Assembly: GCA_963971225.1 (NCBI GenBank) | Contig: OZ020268.1 | Location: forward strand, 12,563,032-12,627,031 | Source of the DNA: Melieria omissa | Taxonomy: Eukaryota; Arthropoda; Insecta; Diptera; Ulidiidae | Direction: 5' to 3' | Length of the DNA stretch: 64,000 nt | In this document: in pieces, positions 51,508 to 64,000 of the stretch | How positions within the stretch are numbered: position 1 is the stretch's first letter | How the letters are laid out: each line of letters opens with the position of its first letter | Notes under the pieces: generated by a model | What the model was told of the DNA's origin: nothing | What the model saw: only the letters and a program-made list of their open reading frames with translations | Databases searched by the model: none | Program-made: the position numbers and the translations under genes

Positions 51508-53569
51508 GTACGTGCGCCAAAACGAGGCACCGATTGCAGCTGGCGGTTGAATATGAAAAAAATCATCATAAAAATAAATCGTCAGCGCTTAATTCGACTG
51601 TTGGCATGTGGCAGCTCGTGCTGCCCGCATGCGTAGCACACTTTTCGAAATTGCCCACAGCCCGCATACTGCATGTAAAAACAAAACATGACAAATAAAA
51701 AAAAACTTTAAACGCTTAAGACTGAAAAAGGTGCCCGAAATTATTCTGGCCAAACAGCCAAAACGACTCCAGCCCCAAATCTTGCACAATTTATTAGGGT
51801 TTCAGGAGCGTTTGGCATTGAACCCAGAGGCACAAAAAACTTAAACTCGTCACAAAATAACACAAACGAAACAAATGAACCGAAAATATGCAAAGCAAAG
51901 TCAAAACAGCAAAGAAATGCTACACTTCAATACCCCCAACAAAAACAAAAACAACAAGAAAACAAATTAAAATCGCCAAACAGCAGCAACAGTAGCTGAG
52001 GTGTCTGCTACAGGCGATCGGAATGTATTTTTGCCTCTTTTTTTTGGTAAACTTTTGCCAAGTTTGCCCAACAACAAACCCAACCACCTCAAACGACGCA
52101 AACGAGCAAGCAAAGCAACACCAGGCAAACCGTAAACAAGTAATTTCAATTCGAAATCATCTCATCAGCGCACAAACAAAAGACTGCAGCAACGAACTTT
52201 TCGCTCTGCTCCCACTTATTTCGATCACTACGCCAGCTTTCATGATCGACACTGTAGCAGAAGAGCAATGCGCGTTTGCGGAATTCGCCCGCAGGCCCAT
52301 TCGTCGCATTCACCTTAGAGTTCGCCACTCGCTTGCAGGATTTTCGCATTTTCGCCACTCACTTTTTGTAATGAAATTAATTTCATTTGAAGTGCGTTTC
52401 CTTCCACCTTTGGTTGCGTCGCAGTTGTTATGGTTATACTTGCAGTTGTTTTGTTGATCATGTAAACAGCGTCGCCGACGCCGCCGCCGCCGGATGCGTG
52501 TGCGTGACTCATACGTGGCGTATACGTAACACTTGTCCAACATTGCTTCAAGTGCGGTGCGTGTACCATCAAAAGTGGTTGTTGCCGCTTATTTATTGAA
52601 TTTTCATTGGGTTTTTAGCGGCAGCTCTAATCTTATCGTTGCAACTGCTAAGCCGCCAGTGCGGCTATGCGTTGATGGCACTCCTTGGCGCACGGCAAAG
52701 CCTTGCACACACGCAAACACGGCTCGGAAATGTGTTTAACTTATTTGCACTTTGTTTATTTGTGGTTTTCAAAACATTTCTGATAGCGAGTCGAAGCAGT
52801 TTGTCTGTCACAGACAAAAAGCGAGCCAAGCGCCTGCTCTGTTGCTTAGTCGTCGTAGGGCGTGTGGTAGAAACGGTGCGTAAATTGCAATAACGAACAA
52901 GTGAGAACTACAACTATGCAAAAGGACAAAAGGACTCTTGAAATTTGTGCGTGTTTAGAGAATAATTTTTAATGAAGTGAATTGAAATACTGTCACTTGA
53001 TTGTATCAGTGTTCATATGTCTTGCACAGACTCGCTAAGAAAGTGTTGACACACAGCTTAGTGATAAAAATACAAACAAAAACCGAAAACAAATAAAAAT
53101 CATCACTGCATTCGCTATTTGCAAAATGTATTTGCACGTTGGTGTTTGACAATGCAAATCGAATAAACAAAACTTGTTTTCTTGTGTCAAGTGCCAAATA
53201 TTTGATATGTAATTTGACTGTTTTATATGAAGCAATCGTCGCATACCAAAGTGTTAATTGCTTTCACGTGAAATACACAAGTAAGTAAATTTCTTCACAA
53301 ATTTTACGTTGCGCGAGTTTTTGTATTAAATAAAACTAAATTGAATTAAATTTTTGGTTTTACCATCAACAAAAGAAGTGTTGACATTTTTACCAAAATT
53401 TGCTCATTGTGTTTGAACGATAGACAGGAGCTATTACTTTCATGGTTTAGTTGTTGGTGTAGTTGAGATTTCAAGAATTTATTTTCAATTAGTATTGACA
53501 ACAGTTGATTGCTAAAAAGGCAGAATGAAGTGATTACGTTTTAGACGCAGATTTAGGAATGGAATGATC
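51508..53569. other. Gene-poor DNA, possibly intronic
   Basis: AT-rich with CAACAA words, and a GCCGACGCCGCCGCCGCCGG run at 52474-52493. Overlapping frames of 60-144 codons are present but look like composition effects. Confidence 0.4.
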
Positions 53570-53711
53570 CAGTGGCGCACACAGGATTTCATTTTGAGGG
53601 GTTGTGCGTACAACTTTTGAGCCGATAACTGTTTGAAACCACGTTTTGTGCCAGCAATTTTTGTGTTGAGGAGGTGTTTTAACCCCTAAAACCCCCCTGT
53701 GTGCACCACTG
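53570..53711. mobile_element. 142-bp hAT-type MITE
   Basis: Ends CAGTGGCGCACACAGG and CCTGTGTGCACCACTG are inverted with one mismatch. The flanks GAATGATC (53562-53569) and GACTGATC (53712-53719) match at 7 of 8, consistent with an aged 8-bp duplication. The CAGTGGCG start is shared with the sws-intron MITE, but the interiors differ. Confidence 0.85.
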
Positions 53712-53924
53712 GACTGATCAATATGGCCAAATATAAAAGACCAGCAAGCAGATTTATTGGAAGACTAAGTAAAGGAAAAGCAGCAGAAAGATCTTAAGGA
53801 AAAACAACCGAAAAAAACAGGAAACGCTACAAAAAGATCTATAAAAAGACCAAGAGAAGAATAAGAAGAAGAAGACAAAAAAAATAAGAAGAAGAAGAAT
53901 TGAACAGGCGAAAATAGTTAAGTT

Positions 53925-54160
53925 GCCGGCCTCGATAGCTCAGCGGGTAGCGCGCTAGCTTCTCATACCGAGCGCTCCAGGTTCGATTCCTGGCTTGGGC
54001 TGGAAAAAACACTCATTTACTTCTATCGCTATTCACATGAAGCAGATAAGAATTACAAGAATCGCACAAGTGCGCTCTTGGCAGGCAATGGCAAAACCTC
54101 CAAGTGTGAACGAAACAACTGCCAATCGTCGTTCAGATTCGGCGTTAAACTGTAAGTCCC
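53925..54160 (+). repeat. tRNA-derived SINE
   Basis: A tRNA-like head has a good pol III A box (TAGCTCAGCGGGTAG, 53936-53950) and B box (GGTTCGATTCC, 53980-53990) with normal spacing. The T arm pairs (CCAGG/CCTGG), but the acceptor stem has mismatches and no CCA-ready 3' end, and the anticodon arm does not fold well. So it is not a working tRNA. It continues into GGCAATGGCAAAACCTCC and a TTCGGCGTTAAACTGTAAGT tail, which I recall as common in dipteran SINEs. Confidence 0.75.
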
Positions 54161-54179
54161 CTCCCTCCTTTCCCACCAT

Positions 54180-54244
54180 CCGTTTGAAATGTATGTTGTA
54201 TCACATGTTGAAAAAAACAGTGTTGCATACACATTTCAAACGGG
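54180..54244. repeat. Short foldback
   Basis: CCGTTTGAAATGTATG is inverted as CATACACATTTCAAACGG about 45 bases later, with a two-base bulge. It immediately follows the SINE and may be a minimal MITE. Confidence 0.65.
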
Positions 54245-57200
54245 TGGAATTTTGTGGTATCACAACGGGCCCGTTAAGTGTGTCTCATAAAAAAACTCCA
54301 AATTTATACTTTTTTCATAAAGACCATTAAAAATAGTAAAACGATTAAAAATAGTAAAACAAAAATTAAAAATGTTTTCTTTAGTTAATTACTTCAATCG
54401 TTGTCATAGGTTTAAGTATAACAATGGAATGGACCTTAGAATTGTAAGATTTTTGTTAACTTTAAAGCTTCATTTCATTTGCTTTTTGAATAAAAGTTAG
54501 GTTAGGTAAGGTTATATAGGCAATTTGCCGATCTTCAGTGTCAAAATGTAAACTCAAAGCTGTTCTACCTCTTTTAAATCTTTTCATTTTCCCTAAAACT
54601 CGAATATTTATTCCTCAATTAGATTTCAAATTTTTTTACGACCACAATTCGCATTCAAACTAGGCACTAAAAATGCAAAGCAGTCATCGCAATGCATTTA
54701 TAAATGGCAACAATTGGCCATAAATCAAAGTGAAATGAAATTATATGAGCCGCAGCAACAACAGACGAACCAGACAAACTCATCACAGCCATAAAGATAT
54801 TACCTGTTTTACTTAAAGGAGAATTATCTCATTTCCAAATTTAAATTGTTTACTAAAGGTACAAAACAAAACAGCCATCAAAACACAAACGTAAGCAAAA
54901 CAAAAGCCCACACACAAAAAAGCCAACAATAAAACGTTGAAATAATGAAGAAATTCAAGTACAAAAATAAGGTTTATTAATTTTGAATGACGACTATGGC
55001 TTTTTGTGCAATTAATATTAAAATTAATAAATATTAAATTGAACATTAAATGGAAAGGTGATTAATCATTTCTTTGCAAAACGAATTAGAACACTTTTGT
55101 TGGAAAATACAATCAAAATAAACGTGCTGGAAAAAAAAACTTTTTCAAGTGCTGCGCATGAACCAGTTTTACAAAACATTCGTCTTGACCCACAACAAGT
55201 CAATTTTTCGATTTAATATGCAAATTACACACACACAAAAATTGTCTAATAAAATAAATAATAGCTTTAAATTTTACGCAATTATCATTGCAATTGCTAT
55301 CATAATTTCTAACAATTTTACATTCAACTGTGGAAAAAAACCTTGACAGCTTATGATTTTCTCACAATCAGCGAAGTAACAAAATAAATTATGTAAACTA
55401 TGTAATTCAAAATTAGGCATGCAGATTTTTTCTTATGAATCGTTGAATTGCTTCACCATAAAAACACTTGTTGCGCTTGTTGGCACAGCTGGAGCGGCAC
55501 AAATGGAATTGAATTGCATTCAAAAACTAATTGACACACAAATGCGAATATCTGCAATGGGAACTTGGCGCAGTAAATTGTTATCTTATACAACACAACA
55601 CTCAGCTCAAAGTGTTTACATAAAAAGTTGAAGGGAGAGCAAAACATTATTGAAGAGACTTCTAAAAGGTTGATTGATTCATTTAACTTGTTTACTTCTT
55701 TCAAAAAAATGCTAAACGAAAGGAAATGCAAGAAACTTGATCTGTCACTCAGGTATCGGCGCAGCGCAATTGCGAACAACAACAATGCTGACAGAGCGCC
55801 TCCTCGCATTTCCAAAACTTCAGCCGACGTTCAGCTCGCACAAGCACCTGAGCGACGCATTGCCGAAAAAGCGCGCGTCATTTGCATAAAAATGAATTCA
55901 GAGACTCAAAAAGACAAAAGACACAAAATCAAATGCTAAATTGTGCAGATGCAAGCAGCAATTTGGCAGCGTAAAGGTAAACGCCGCCATACGATGCCAT
56001 GCAAAGCGATAGCAACGTGTTGGACAGACAGCGCCGCACAGACAAAAACAAAACGTTCAACAACTCCAATCCAAACAGCAATAACCAACATTTGACAGCC
56101 ATAGCAGCGGCATTATCAGCTACAACAAAAGCAACAAAAACAGCAGCAGCAACAGCAGCGGCACCAATGCCGGCAGCAATTGAGGCAGTGAATTGCAAAG
56201 CAGCAGATATGCACAGGTAAAATAATATTTGAAAAAAAAAAACCCATATCTGTGCAAAGCGACAAGCGCGCAAACGCTCGATGGCATCAAGCGTGCGCGC
56301 GCGCGCCACTTAAATTCCAACTCAATCTTCAGCTCAATACAATTCATCACAAACCTGACGCGTGCATTGTTGTTGCTGGTGTGTTGCAGTTTTTGCGACG
56401 CTGGCTCTGGCGGCGGCGGCGACGGCGGCAGCAGCGACAGCGACAGCGGCTGGTCGCTGTTATGATGTTTGCCAAAAGCCCCAAAGTGGTTGGCGCTGCC
56501 ATAACTCCATAACAACAACAACAACAATGGCCACTGTTTGCCATACACACGTTCGCATTCGCATTCACACTCGCCGCAAACACAAACGCGAACTCGAGCG
56601 CGCACTCGCGCTCACACTGGAACTCAGCTGTGAGCTCAGCGCGCAACCTGGCCACCGCCGCCACTCGAAAACGTATGCTTTCAGTTTCATTCCAGACTTT
56701 GACGGCAGCGTGCGCGTTTCCAACTCGAGCCACATTCACGTTTCAATCGTTCTGTGCTCTGCGCGATCATTTTTTCTGTGTTTTATATAAAATCTGATCT
56801 CATTTGAATTATTATAGTCAGCTCAGCTAATTCCATGACGCACTTTTTATTAGCTATTTTCAAATAATACAAAAACCACAACTAGAGCAAAAAAGCAACA
56901 AAACGAGATCGCTTTGCATATAATCAAAGTGGCACAAAAACCAGCGTACAGAATTTTTTCCATTCCATGTACACAACATTTTGTTGTTAAATTTGCTGCT
57001 TTGGGCGCACAAAAGTGACATGAGATATGTGAATTAAAGTTGTTTTTTTTAACAAAATAATAAAACTTTGTAAATTGTGAGAAAAATAAACGAAATGCGC
57101 TGATATCCATACAAACGGTTCATTCATAGCTGAAATCTAAATTAAACAACAACAAATTGACGCAAACACAAAGAAAGCTAAGGCGCACACACAGGTTCGT

Positions 57201-59587
57201 TGTTTAAGTCTTTCGTGTGTAAAGTGTTGTGACAACTGTTTCAATTCAAAAGTTCAAATGTTAAACAAACAACAATGGCAAAGCGATAAAACCAAGTCGC
57301 CAAGTGTTGAGCAGCAGGACTAGTGTAAATATCTGCAAAGCGTAGCTGAGCGGAGAAATCAAATTGACGTCAATAAATCAAACATAACAGATATTCAAAC
57401 AAAAAAGAAAGAAAGGATATTCAACGCAGCGCAAAAGATTTACAAATATTAAAAGCAATCATAACAACCACAGCAACAACAACAACAACGGCGGCATTAT
57501 TACATTCAAAAACGCAGTAAACAGTGAGTGAGTGAGTGAGTGCCAAAAAAAGGAGAAAAATAATCAAGCAACAAAAGCCGCAAATAGAGAGCGCAACAAC
57601 AAAGCAAAGTGTCAGCGAAAAAAGTGCCAAACAGGAAAAAGGAAAATTTTTGAAATATTCAAAGGCCGCAGAAAGCTGTGAATGACACTTTGGACGGTGA
57701 ATTGGTGGAGCAGATCAATATTTTGCTTATTATTGGCGGCCTTAGTCGTTTCAACTACCAAGCGTAACAACAACAAAACAAAAAATTGACATAGGCAAGT
57801 TTTAAATTCACTTTTCACAACATTTTAGATAAGTATTTTGCGATAGCGCTTTTTAACATTTTTAACATTTCTGACTCGCCTTTGGCTGACACAAGCGCAC
57901 CAACAACAACAACAAAATGCCTTTTACCAGCACGGTTCACATAAATGTCAAATGTTTGCCGATTTTGTTTATTTTCGATTTTTGGCCAAGTGCCTTTTGC
58001 GGCTTCACTGTCACACTACTGTCTGTCACACACACTACAGTCTGTCACACACGTACACCGCGCACAACCGGCGTCGCGGTTGTCGTTGTTGTCACTGTCT
58101 GTCTGTGTCGTGGGGTAGCAAAAGTTGAATTTCAATTTCAATTTGCTAATAAATTCATTTCGCTTTGATACCTAAGTTGGCGCTCTGCTCAAATTCAAAA
58201 CTCTGCGTTCGCATTCAACATTTTTTTTTTTAGGTACAAAAATTTATAAACAAATTTATTTAAATACCAGCAGAAAGGTGACAGTGAGACTCTACGAAAG
58301 CAAAATCACATTGACGTTTTTTCTTTGGTCAATAGAAAAAATTGTGTTTATGGGCGCCCGAGGGAGTACGGGCTTTGACATTCAATAAATTAAAAGTCAA
58401 TTCTGCGTTAAGTTTTTTTCTATTTTTTTTGTTGAGGCTTTGTTTTGTTTTCGTATCAATTTTGCGCTGTAGCGCCATTGACGCTGGCAAATTTGGGTGC
58501 TAATTGGCTGACATTAATTGCAAATGCTTACAAAAACTACGCACTCATCGCTGCTAACGTAATCACATTTAGGATGAATAATGACTCGAAATCAGTGGCT
58601 TGCTTAACTCTTTATGAGGCAAGCAATAAATACAAATTTCTTTGCCATTTTCATTAAAAACACGTAAATTACTCTAACCGACTGGTATACAAAAGATGGC
58701 TCAAATTTTTTTAACTCATTGTCAGAGTAACTAATACTAAACAAAATTTCTGGAAATTCAGGAAATTAATAGCTGACACGAGCCTAACAATGTTCCCTGC
58801 AACCATTCCGGATGGTCGGATTTTATGCCAATTTCAAGCGTTCATTTAGAAAATTTTTCACGCCAATTTTACTCTCAAAGGTTTGCCATTTCCTGCTGAA
58901 ATTGCAGCTGCCAAAAGAAAGGTTTTTTTTATTTTGATGTTCCGTCTTGTGTACTTATATCCGGCTTAAATTCGTCCAAAGGGAAGCACCATTCAAACAC
59001 TCGAACATTTCGTGCGGGCGCAAACAATTCAAAGCTTTGTGAACATCACAAATTGGACTTTTACTTTTTTTCATCTCGATAACAACGAAGAAAACACTTC
59101 AATAACAATTCATTCAATTCTCATGCAAAGTGTAAGCAAAAGAAAGGCTGCAAAAGAAAGTGGCGTTCAGTTTGAACAAATAATAAATCACTTTAAGATT
59201 AAGATTACCTAAAAAAAATCAACGGAAATCAATTTAAAAAAAATCAAAAAACCCCAAAACCTAGACGAAATATTAACAAAGCCCAAAGGCACAATGCCAA
59301 CAACAACATTCATAATGACACATGAATGACTTTCAATTCGATTATTTGATTTATGGATTTCAATGTGCACTTTGAGCTGACAGTGTGGAAAATTTCCAAT
59401 TCAATACTTTATGGGTACTTCTTGGTTTTTTTCATTTAATAATTTTTTTGAAAACAATTAATATTCACGAAATGATTTAGAAATGAAAAATGCTTCAAGT
59501 TAATGATACTTTCAAGTTTTAATTGCTGCAAACTAAGAGTGAATCTGACTGACTGTGAATATGATTTGCAGTGCAGAACTTAAATAT
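54245..59587. other. Gene-poor DNA with CAA/CAG-rich tracts
   Basis: No supported protein gene. 55930-57780 is dense in CAACAA, CAGCAG and CpG-containing words, like the 5' UTR or first intron of a large developmentally regulated fly gene. Frames such as 56362-56790 and 56120-56605 overlap on opposite strands and are compositional. A TAGGTTAGGTAAGG tract lies at 54498-54511. Confidence 0.35.
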
Positions 59588-60528
59588 TTAACCCTTCGCT
59601 GCATGGCATTGCATATATGCAATGGTAACTTTTCATAGATTTGGAAACTATTCTGTTCACTATTTTACAGTCATTCATTCTTCAGTTGTGTCTTTTATGT
59701 TAAAACATTTGATTACTAACGAATAACATTGAAAGTATTGTTACAAAAATCTCAAGTTTTCCAAGGTTCGTTTTGATTGTGTTTGAAAATAAAACAACTT
59801 CAATTACTCAGCTCAGAAACGCAGTCAGAAATCAACAATCACTTTATTTACAGATTTACACTTGTTCTACTTTACACTGCTACTATTGCATGTTTCCCCT
59901 TTGCTTGCTCAACACAGACTCGACCCATTGCGGTGCACACTGCTGCTTTTATACCAGTTTTCTTATCGCGCCGAAGTTTCTTGCAACTTCCAATTGGAAA
60001 GCGCTCGACCATTCTCGCACAGCCCATTTCTTCGAGAACCATCCTTGCCATATCGGACTATACCAAGCGAATTATACCAAATTTGCCGTACTTCAAAGTG
60101 CATGCCTAAAAGTATGCTTGGAAAAGCGTTCATGCACAGCACAAAGTGCCTCCTCGTTTCAGTATGTTCAGAAGTATCGAAAAAACAATGTGTTTCGATT
60201 TGGTGAAAGAATTTTGGTTATTGATGGCAATGGTGATATGGCGGTGGCCGACGCTCAACTGTTCAATGCGTTGAATTAAGAGTATACAGTGACGCCTGTC
60301 CTCTGTTCGTCTCCCTGTAGTAGCCAACACTAAAACATAGATGAAACCGAATTTCAGTTCGGCGGTAGCGTTCTCACCAGGATACGGAAAATGTTTGCAA
60401 AACTTCTTTCATAGATACATGAATTCAACAAAACTTTCTTTTTACCATTAGAACTTCACAAGCAACAAGAATTATAAAACAAAAATGTTTTTCCTTCACG
60501 GAAATTAAATCATGCAACGAAGGGTTAA
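59588..60528. mobile_element. 941-bp TTAA element
   Basis: Ends TTAACCCTTCGCTGCATG and CATGCAACGAAGGGTTAA are inverted with one mismatch and include TTAA on both sides, as in piggyBac-like elements. The termini resemble the other TTAACCC repeats of this window but belong to a distinct family. The interior has a 168-codon plus-strand frame with no recognisable transposase, and LTR-like signals on the minus strand. Confidence 0.75.
59778..60329 (-). mobile_element. Possible solo LTR inside the TTAA element
   Basis: Read on the minus strand, the order is TGTTGGCTACTACAGGG, then TATAAAAGCAGC (near 59953), then AATAAAGTGATTG about 100 bases later (near 59840), then an end in TTTTCAAACA. TG...CA ends, a TATA box and a closely following poly(A) signal are the layout of a retrovirus-like LTR. 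I found no convincing 4-6 bp target duplication, so the boundaries are tentative. Confidence 0.4.
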
Positions 60529-62560
60529 AGGGTACGTATGTCTTCGTGCCAGAAATTCTTTTAATTAGCATTTAAGAGCAAAACAATAGTTTTTTCTGTA
60601 TACCTTGTAAAAATATATACAAAACTTCATTTATCCCATTCGAAGGCAATGCTGTGAGTACTTTCTCTGTGCTCTCTCTCGGACAATCAGGCAACAGAGA
60701 ACATCACCTTAGCCTCCACACGGAAACTCTTAACTATGATACACAATTATTCTAATAAAATTTAATATTTCAAATGTATTTTCCAGAACAAATCGGTCTT
60801 CCAAGACCTCAGTGTTTTTATTTTTTCATGGCTTTTTCATGGCTAGACCACTTTTTTTTCTTCAAATTTAACTTAGTTATTCAATGCTTCCTTAATAACC
60901 ATCATTTTCTGTTCTACACAGGACATGCACCAAACAACATCCTTCGTACACATTTCACGCATTCATTCAACTCTCCCACGGAAAACCAAAAAATAACCGC
61001 ATTTTAATGAAAATCCAATGAACTTCTAAAATTCATAATTGAATTTTATTAAAAACAACAACAACAGACACAGCAATAAACGTAACAATGACAACAAAAG
61101 GCAGACATAATTCATTTGTATACAATAAAAAGTAATGACATACGCCCGTTGCTGACACACATTCGCACGCACAGAGTGTCAGTGTTGTCACCTTGCACTT
61201 GAATTATGGTTGAAGCCTTTTCATTTTTAATACACAATTAAAAAAACTCAACAGCAAAAACGTAAATCGGTTATACAGAAACAAAACAACAAAATTGACA
61301 CGGAATAGACTATGGAATAAGCAAATTAAGGCGTTCAAGTGCGATGACTGAAAATTGAACATTTAACATTGTGGCAGACTGTTTGTTTGTCTGTTGTTGC
61401 TGCTCGTACACAGAGAGGTATGTGGGGTATGTCGGCCATTATACTAACATACATACACTTTACTATAAACGTTGTGATTGTGGCGCTTGTTTCTGGTTAG
61501 AATTTTTTGCAATTATTTCATTATTTTGTCAGCAAAGTTTTTCTCTAATATGAAAAAGCAATGAGTTTAATATGCAAAAACCTCAGCAACAAAAATGTTA
61601 CTCCCATGATTTACACACTGCACATTTTAGCTGGAAATTATGAATTGATTTCTATACAGCGAAAACTATATAATAGTCAATAATCGTGAGTGAAACGAAA
61701 GCGGCACGTTTGCGTAATTTTCTAAACTTTTTTCTAAATGTGTTTTGTATAATTTTTACTCTGTTTTACATCCATTAGTTATTTCAGCTTTTTCAAATTA
61801 ATTAATAATTATGCAAATTAGTATTCCCTAATTTGGCCGATAGCACCGTGTCGTCATTACTCGCGCTGCTTAGTAAAAGTGACACTTCTGCGCATACACA
61901 AAATTTCCGAAATCATTGACTTTCAAAAATGGCTAATGGCATTTGTTGTTCATTAGTTTTACCATAAATGTTGGTTTTACACATACAAAAACAAGAAAGA
62001 AATGTATAGATACATTTGCATGAGATACGCATTTAAAATATATTTGGTGATGTTTGAGACTTTAAAAAGGAAAACATTTCATAAACTAAACTGGAGAATA
62101 TACCATGAACAATTCTAATATATAACTTGCAATTGTGTGTTTAGATGTCAATACATCCTTTCTGCTGCTAAAAAATTGTAATAAAACTCAGTATTTTGCA
62201 CCAAATCATGACCTTACAGTATGCTCCACATAAATTGACGGCAGCAGCGACACGATCAAATCTGTCAAAATATAGGATCAGAATGCTCTTATGGAAATTA
62301 ATGCACAGGTACTCCACCACAGTTGTGGGCGTCGCCAACCTCCTAATAATTTCTATTTGACAAGCGGCACAACTAAATCAATCGATATCACTGTCTCAAA
62401 ACAGATGTTTTCAATGCCGTTCTTCTTACTTTTTCTATGTTTTGAACAACAATTAGAAATTTGTTTAGTATTTCAGTTAAAATTTACTAGCTTCATAAAT
62501 GATTACACATTGTCACTTGTTTTAAATTTATTGTAGAACCAAATATATATCGACTAGAGT
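60529..62560. other. Gene-poor DNA
   Basis: AT-rich, no supported gene, RNA or transposon ends. Short frames such as 60774-61007 have no family resemblance. Confidence 0.4.
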
Positions 62561-63170
62561 CCTGCACAAGTATGCATTTTTGCTATTCGAAAACATTCAA
62601 ATGCTTTTGAATAGAATACTTCACTTCATCTCTGCGGATCAGTCCGAATGAATACGAGTACAGCTCTCTTCGAGTACGAGTACGCTCCGAACATAAACGA
62701 GTAGACGTACAGTATTTATTCATATTCGCTCAAACAAAAGCATTCGAATAATAGTACACACTGCCTCGAATATATTCGAATATACTCGTTTTATTATTCC
62801 TAAGATTATTTAGAAATATTTATGTTGTATATTAATATTTATTTATTTGTTATGCTACTTTTTTCAATAATTTCCATTTTGCGTATTAACTAATAAGCCA
62901 CTTCAACCACACCACAAGTATTCACATGGAAAAGTGACATACTGCGCATAAAAATATTCGATGAAACTGTTGATCTTCGAATACTTCGCAAAGTTCTCGA
63001 TTACCGAATACAAGCACTGCAGTATTCGCTTCGCACCGAATACGAGCACTGCAGTGTTCGCTATTCACCGAATATGAATAGAAACGAGAAGCGACGCTCG
63101 CTGGTTCTCGTTTCTATTCGTTTAGTTGTACACATTCTTCGAATACCAAGTACCCGTACAGTATGTACAG
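62561..63170. repeat. CGAATA-rich palindromic repeat
   Basis: The words ATTCGAATA, CGAGTACG and CGAATACGAG recur on both strands. At 63003-63063 a unit containing CACTGCAGTATTCGCT is tandemly duplicated. A perfect 15-bp inverted repeat, GAATAGAAACGAGAA (63076-63090) and its complement (63105-63119), encloses a 14-base loop that itself contains GCGA/TCGC. No target duplication or transposase found; probably a decayed MITE. Confidence 0.6.
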
Positions 63171-64000
63171 TAGTGTAGTCGCCAAAATGAATATATTCAT
63201 GCAGGACTTTAATATCGACGCATGCTTGAATGAGCAATTGTGTGAGCACCCTCAAATTTGTAATCATTCGTACAAAAAACATGATTCTAGAGGTGTTGCA
63301 ATCAAGCAACGATTGAAGATGACAACATCTTGTAATCGTCGCTGCCGTCATCGATGTGAATCTCAGTGACCTTTAAACAACTTTTCAACAAATTCTCAAC
63401 ATTTGTATGTATTGAAATTAAGCTAAATATTTTTAAAATTATTTTTCCGGTGCACACAGCCTCGACCTTAAATTTTGTGAAAATTTCAACTACAGCTACA
63501 GCTGACAATTAAATTAAAAACAACTTGCTTCACATTAAATTGCGGGAAAAGGAAACTGCTTTACCAACCATCAGATATAACAATGGCTTCTTTAATTCCA
63601 ACACCAACACCAAAACAAAAACAAAAACAAATAAAAATTAAATAAAGAATTTCAAGATGATGTTTTGCATTAACAAAAAAAAGCGCATTTACTTAAATTT
63701 CATTCATTAAATTGTAATTAACACCGCCCGCACACAGACAGCTGCAACTGACCGAACAGTTCTGTCCGTCCATGAATCCGTACACCTATCCATATATGTA
63801 TATAACGCGTAAGCGGAACAATTAAAACAAAAAATGCTTTAATAAATTTAGTTTGCATTGTTTGAAGCTAAAATTTATACGCCTAGAGCTCCTATTCTGT
63901 CGGCTTTTGTTGTATTTCGGGCTCTCGTTGGTTTGCCTTGTTTGAAAGGAATATTCAAAACACATCATCTATGCATGTGTGTGTGTGTGTGTGAATATAT
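63171..64000. other. Gene-poor DNA to window end
   Basis: No supported gene. 63600-63640 has an AAAACA repeat and 63976-63992 a GT tract. Confidence 0.4.

Noticed and set aside
53929..54001. A functional tRNA gene with a CAT anticodon
   Set aside because: The acceptor stem has several mismatches, the anticodon arm does not pair in register and the sequence runs into a SINE-like body.
56120..56790. Overlapping frames of 130-161 codons on both strands
   Set aside because: They consist of CAG/CAA/CTG-driven Ala, Leu and Gln runs, as expected from low-complexity UTR-like DNA.
59773..60279. 168-codon frame in the TTAA element as a piggyBac transposase
   Set aside because: No DDD motif or Cys-rich zinc-finger tail is visible, and the minus strand carries LTR-like signals instead.

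Overview
This is nuclear DNA from a higher fly. The protein genes match Drosophila swiss cheese, Pph13, a PTTH/trunk hormone and PAPLA1, and the AT-rich intergenic DNA is full of mariner, hAT, TTAA-type and LINE remnants. The mix of transposons suggests a tephritid fruit fly or a close relative, but I cannot fix the species. Genes are spliced, so I rebuilt exons from open frames, GT/AG (one GC/AG) sites and phase agreement.

Layout. 1-10.9 kb: intergenic DNA or the 5' intron of sws, with LINE fragments, two deleted mariners and TTAA-flanked elements. 10.9-18.6 kb: sws, plus strand, with two alternative 39-codon exons in the patatin domain. 20.1-22.65 kb: an unrecognised minus-strand gene for a Cys-containing protein with many 22-residue repeats. 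23.5-27.6 kb: Pph13 homeobox gene, minus strand, including a 41-nt first coding exon. 29.9-31.2 kb: a TATA-driven PTTH/trunk-type hormone gene, plus strand. 32.3-33.6 kb: a small secreted protein that may belong to the mesothelin/stereocilin family. 34.0-40.6 kb: PAPLA1 (DDHD/SEC23IP-type phospholipase A1), minus strand, nine coding exons with the 5' end missing. 40.6-64 kb: no convincing protein gene; it holds inverted TTAA elements, a mariner nested in a hAT element, a 24-bp minisatellite, a tRNA-derived SINE and other foldback DNA, plus one weak candidate first exon near 51.4 kb.

The genes are not an operon and share no single pathway. The biology includes neuronal ER phospholipid turnover (sws), photoreceptor differentiation (Pph13), ecdysis or embryonic terminal signalling (PTTH/trunk) and secretory-pathway lipid metabolism (PAPLA1). 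As I recall, sws is X-linked in Drosophila while Pph13 and Ptth are on 2L, so their closeness here would mean a rearrangement between chromosome arms. The most interesting sequence signals are the sws exon pair, the repeat-protein gene and the layered transposons whose target duplications can still be read.
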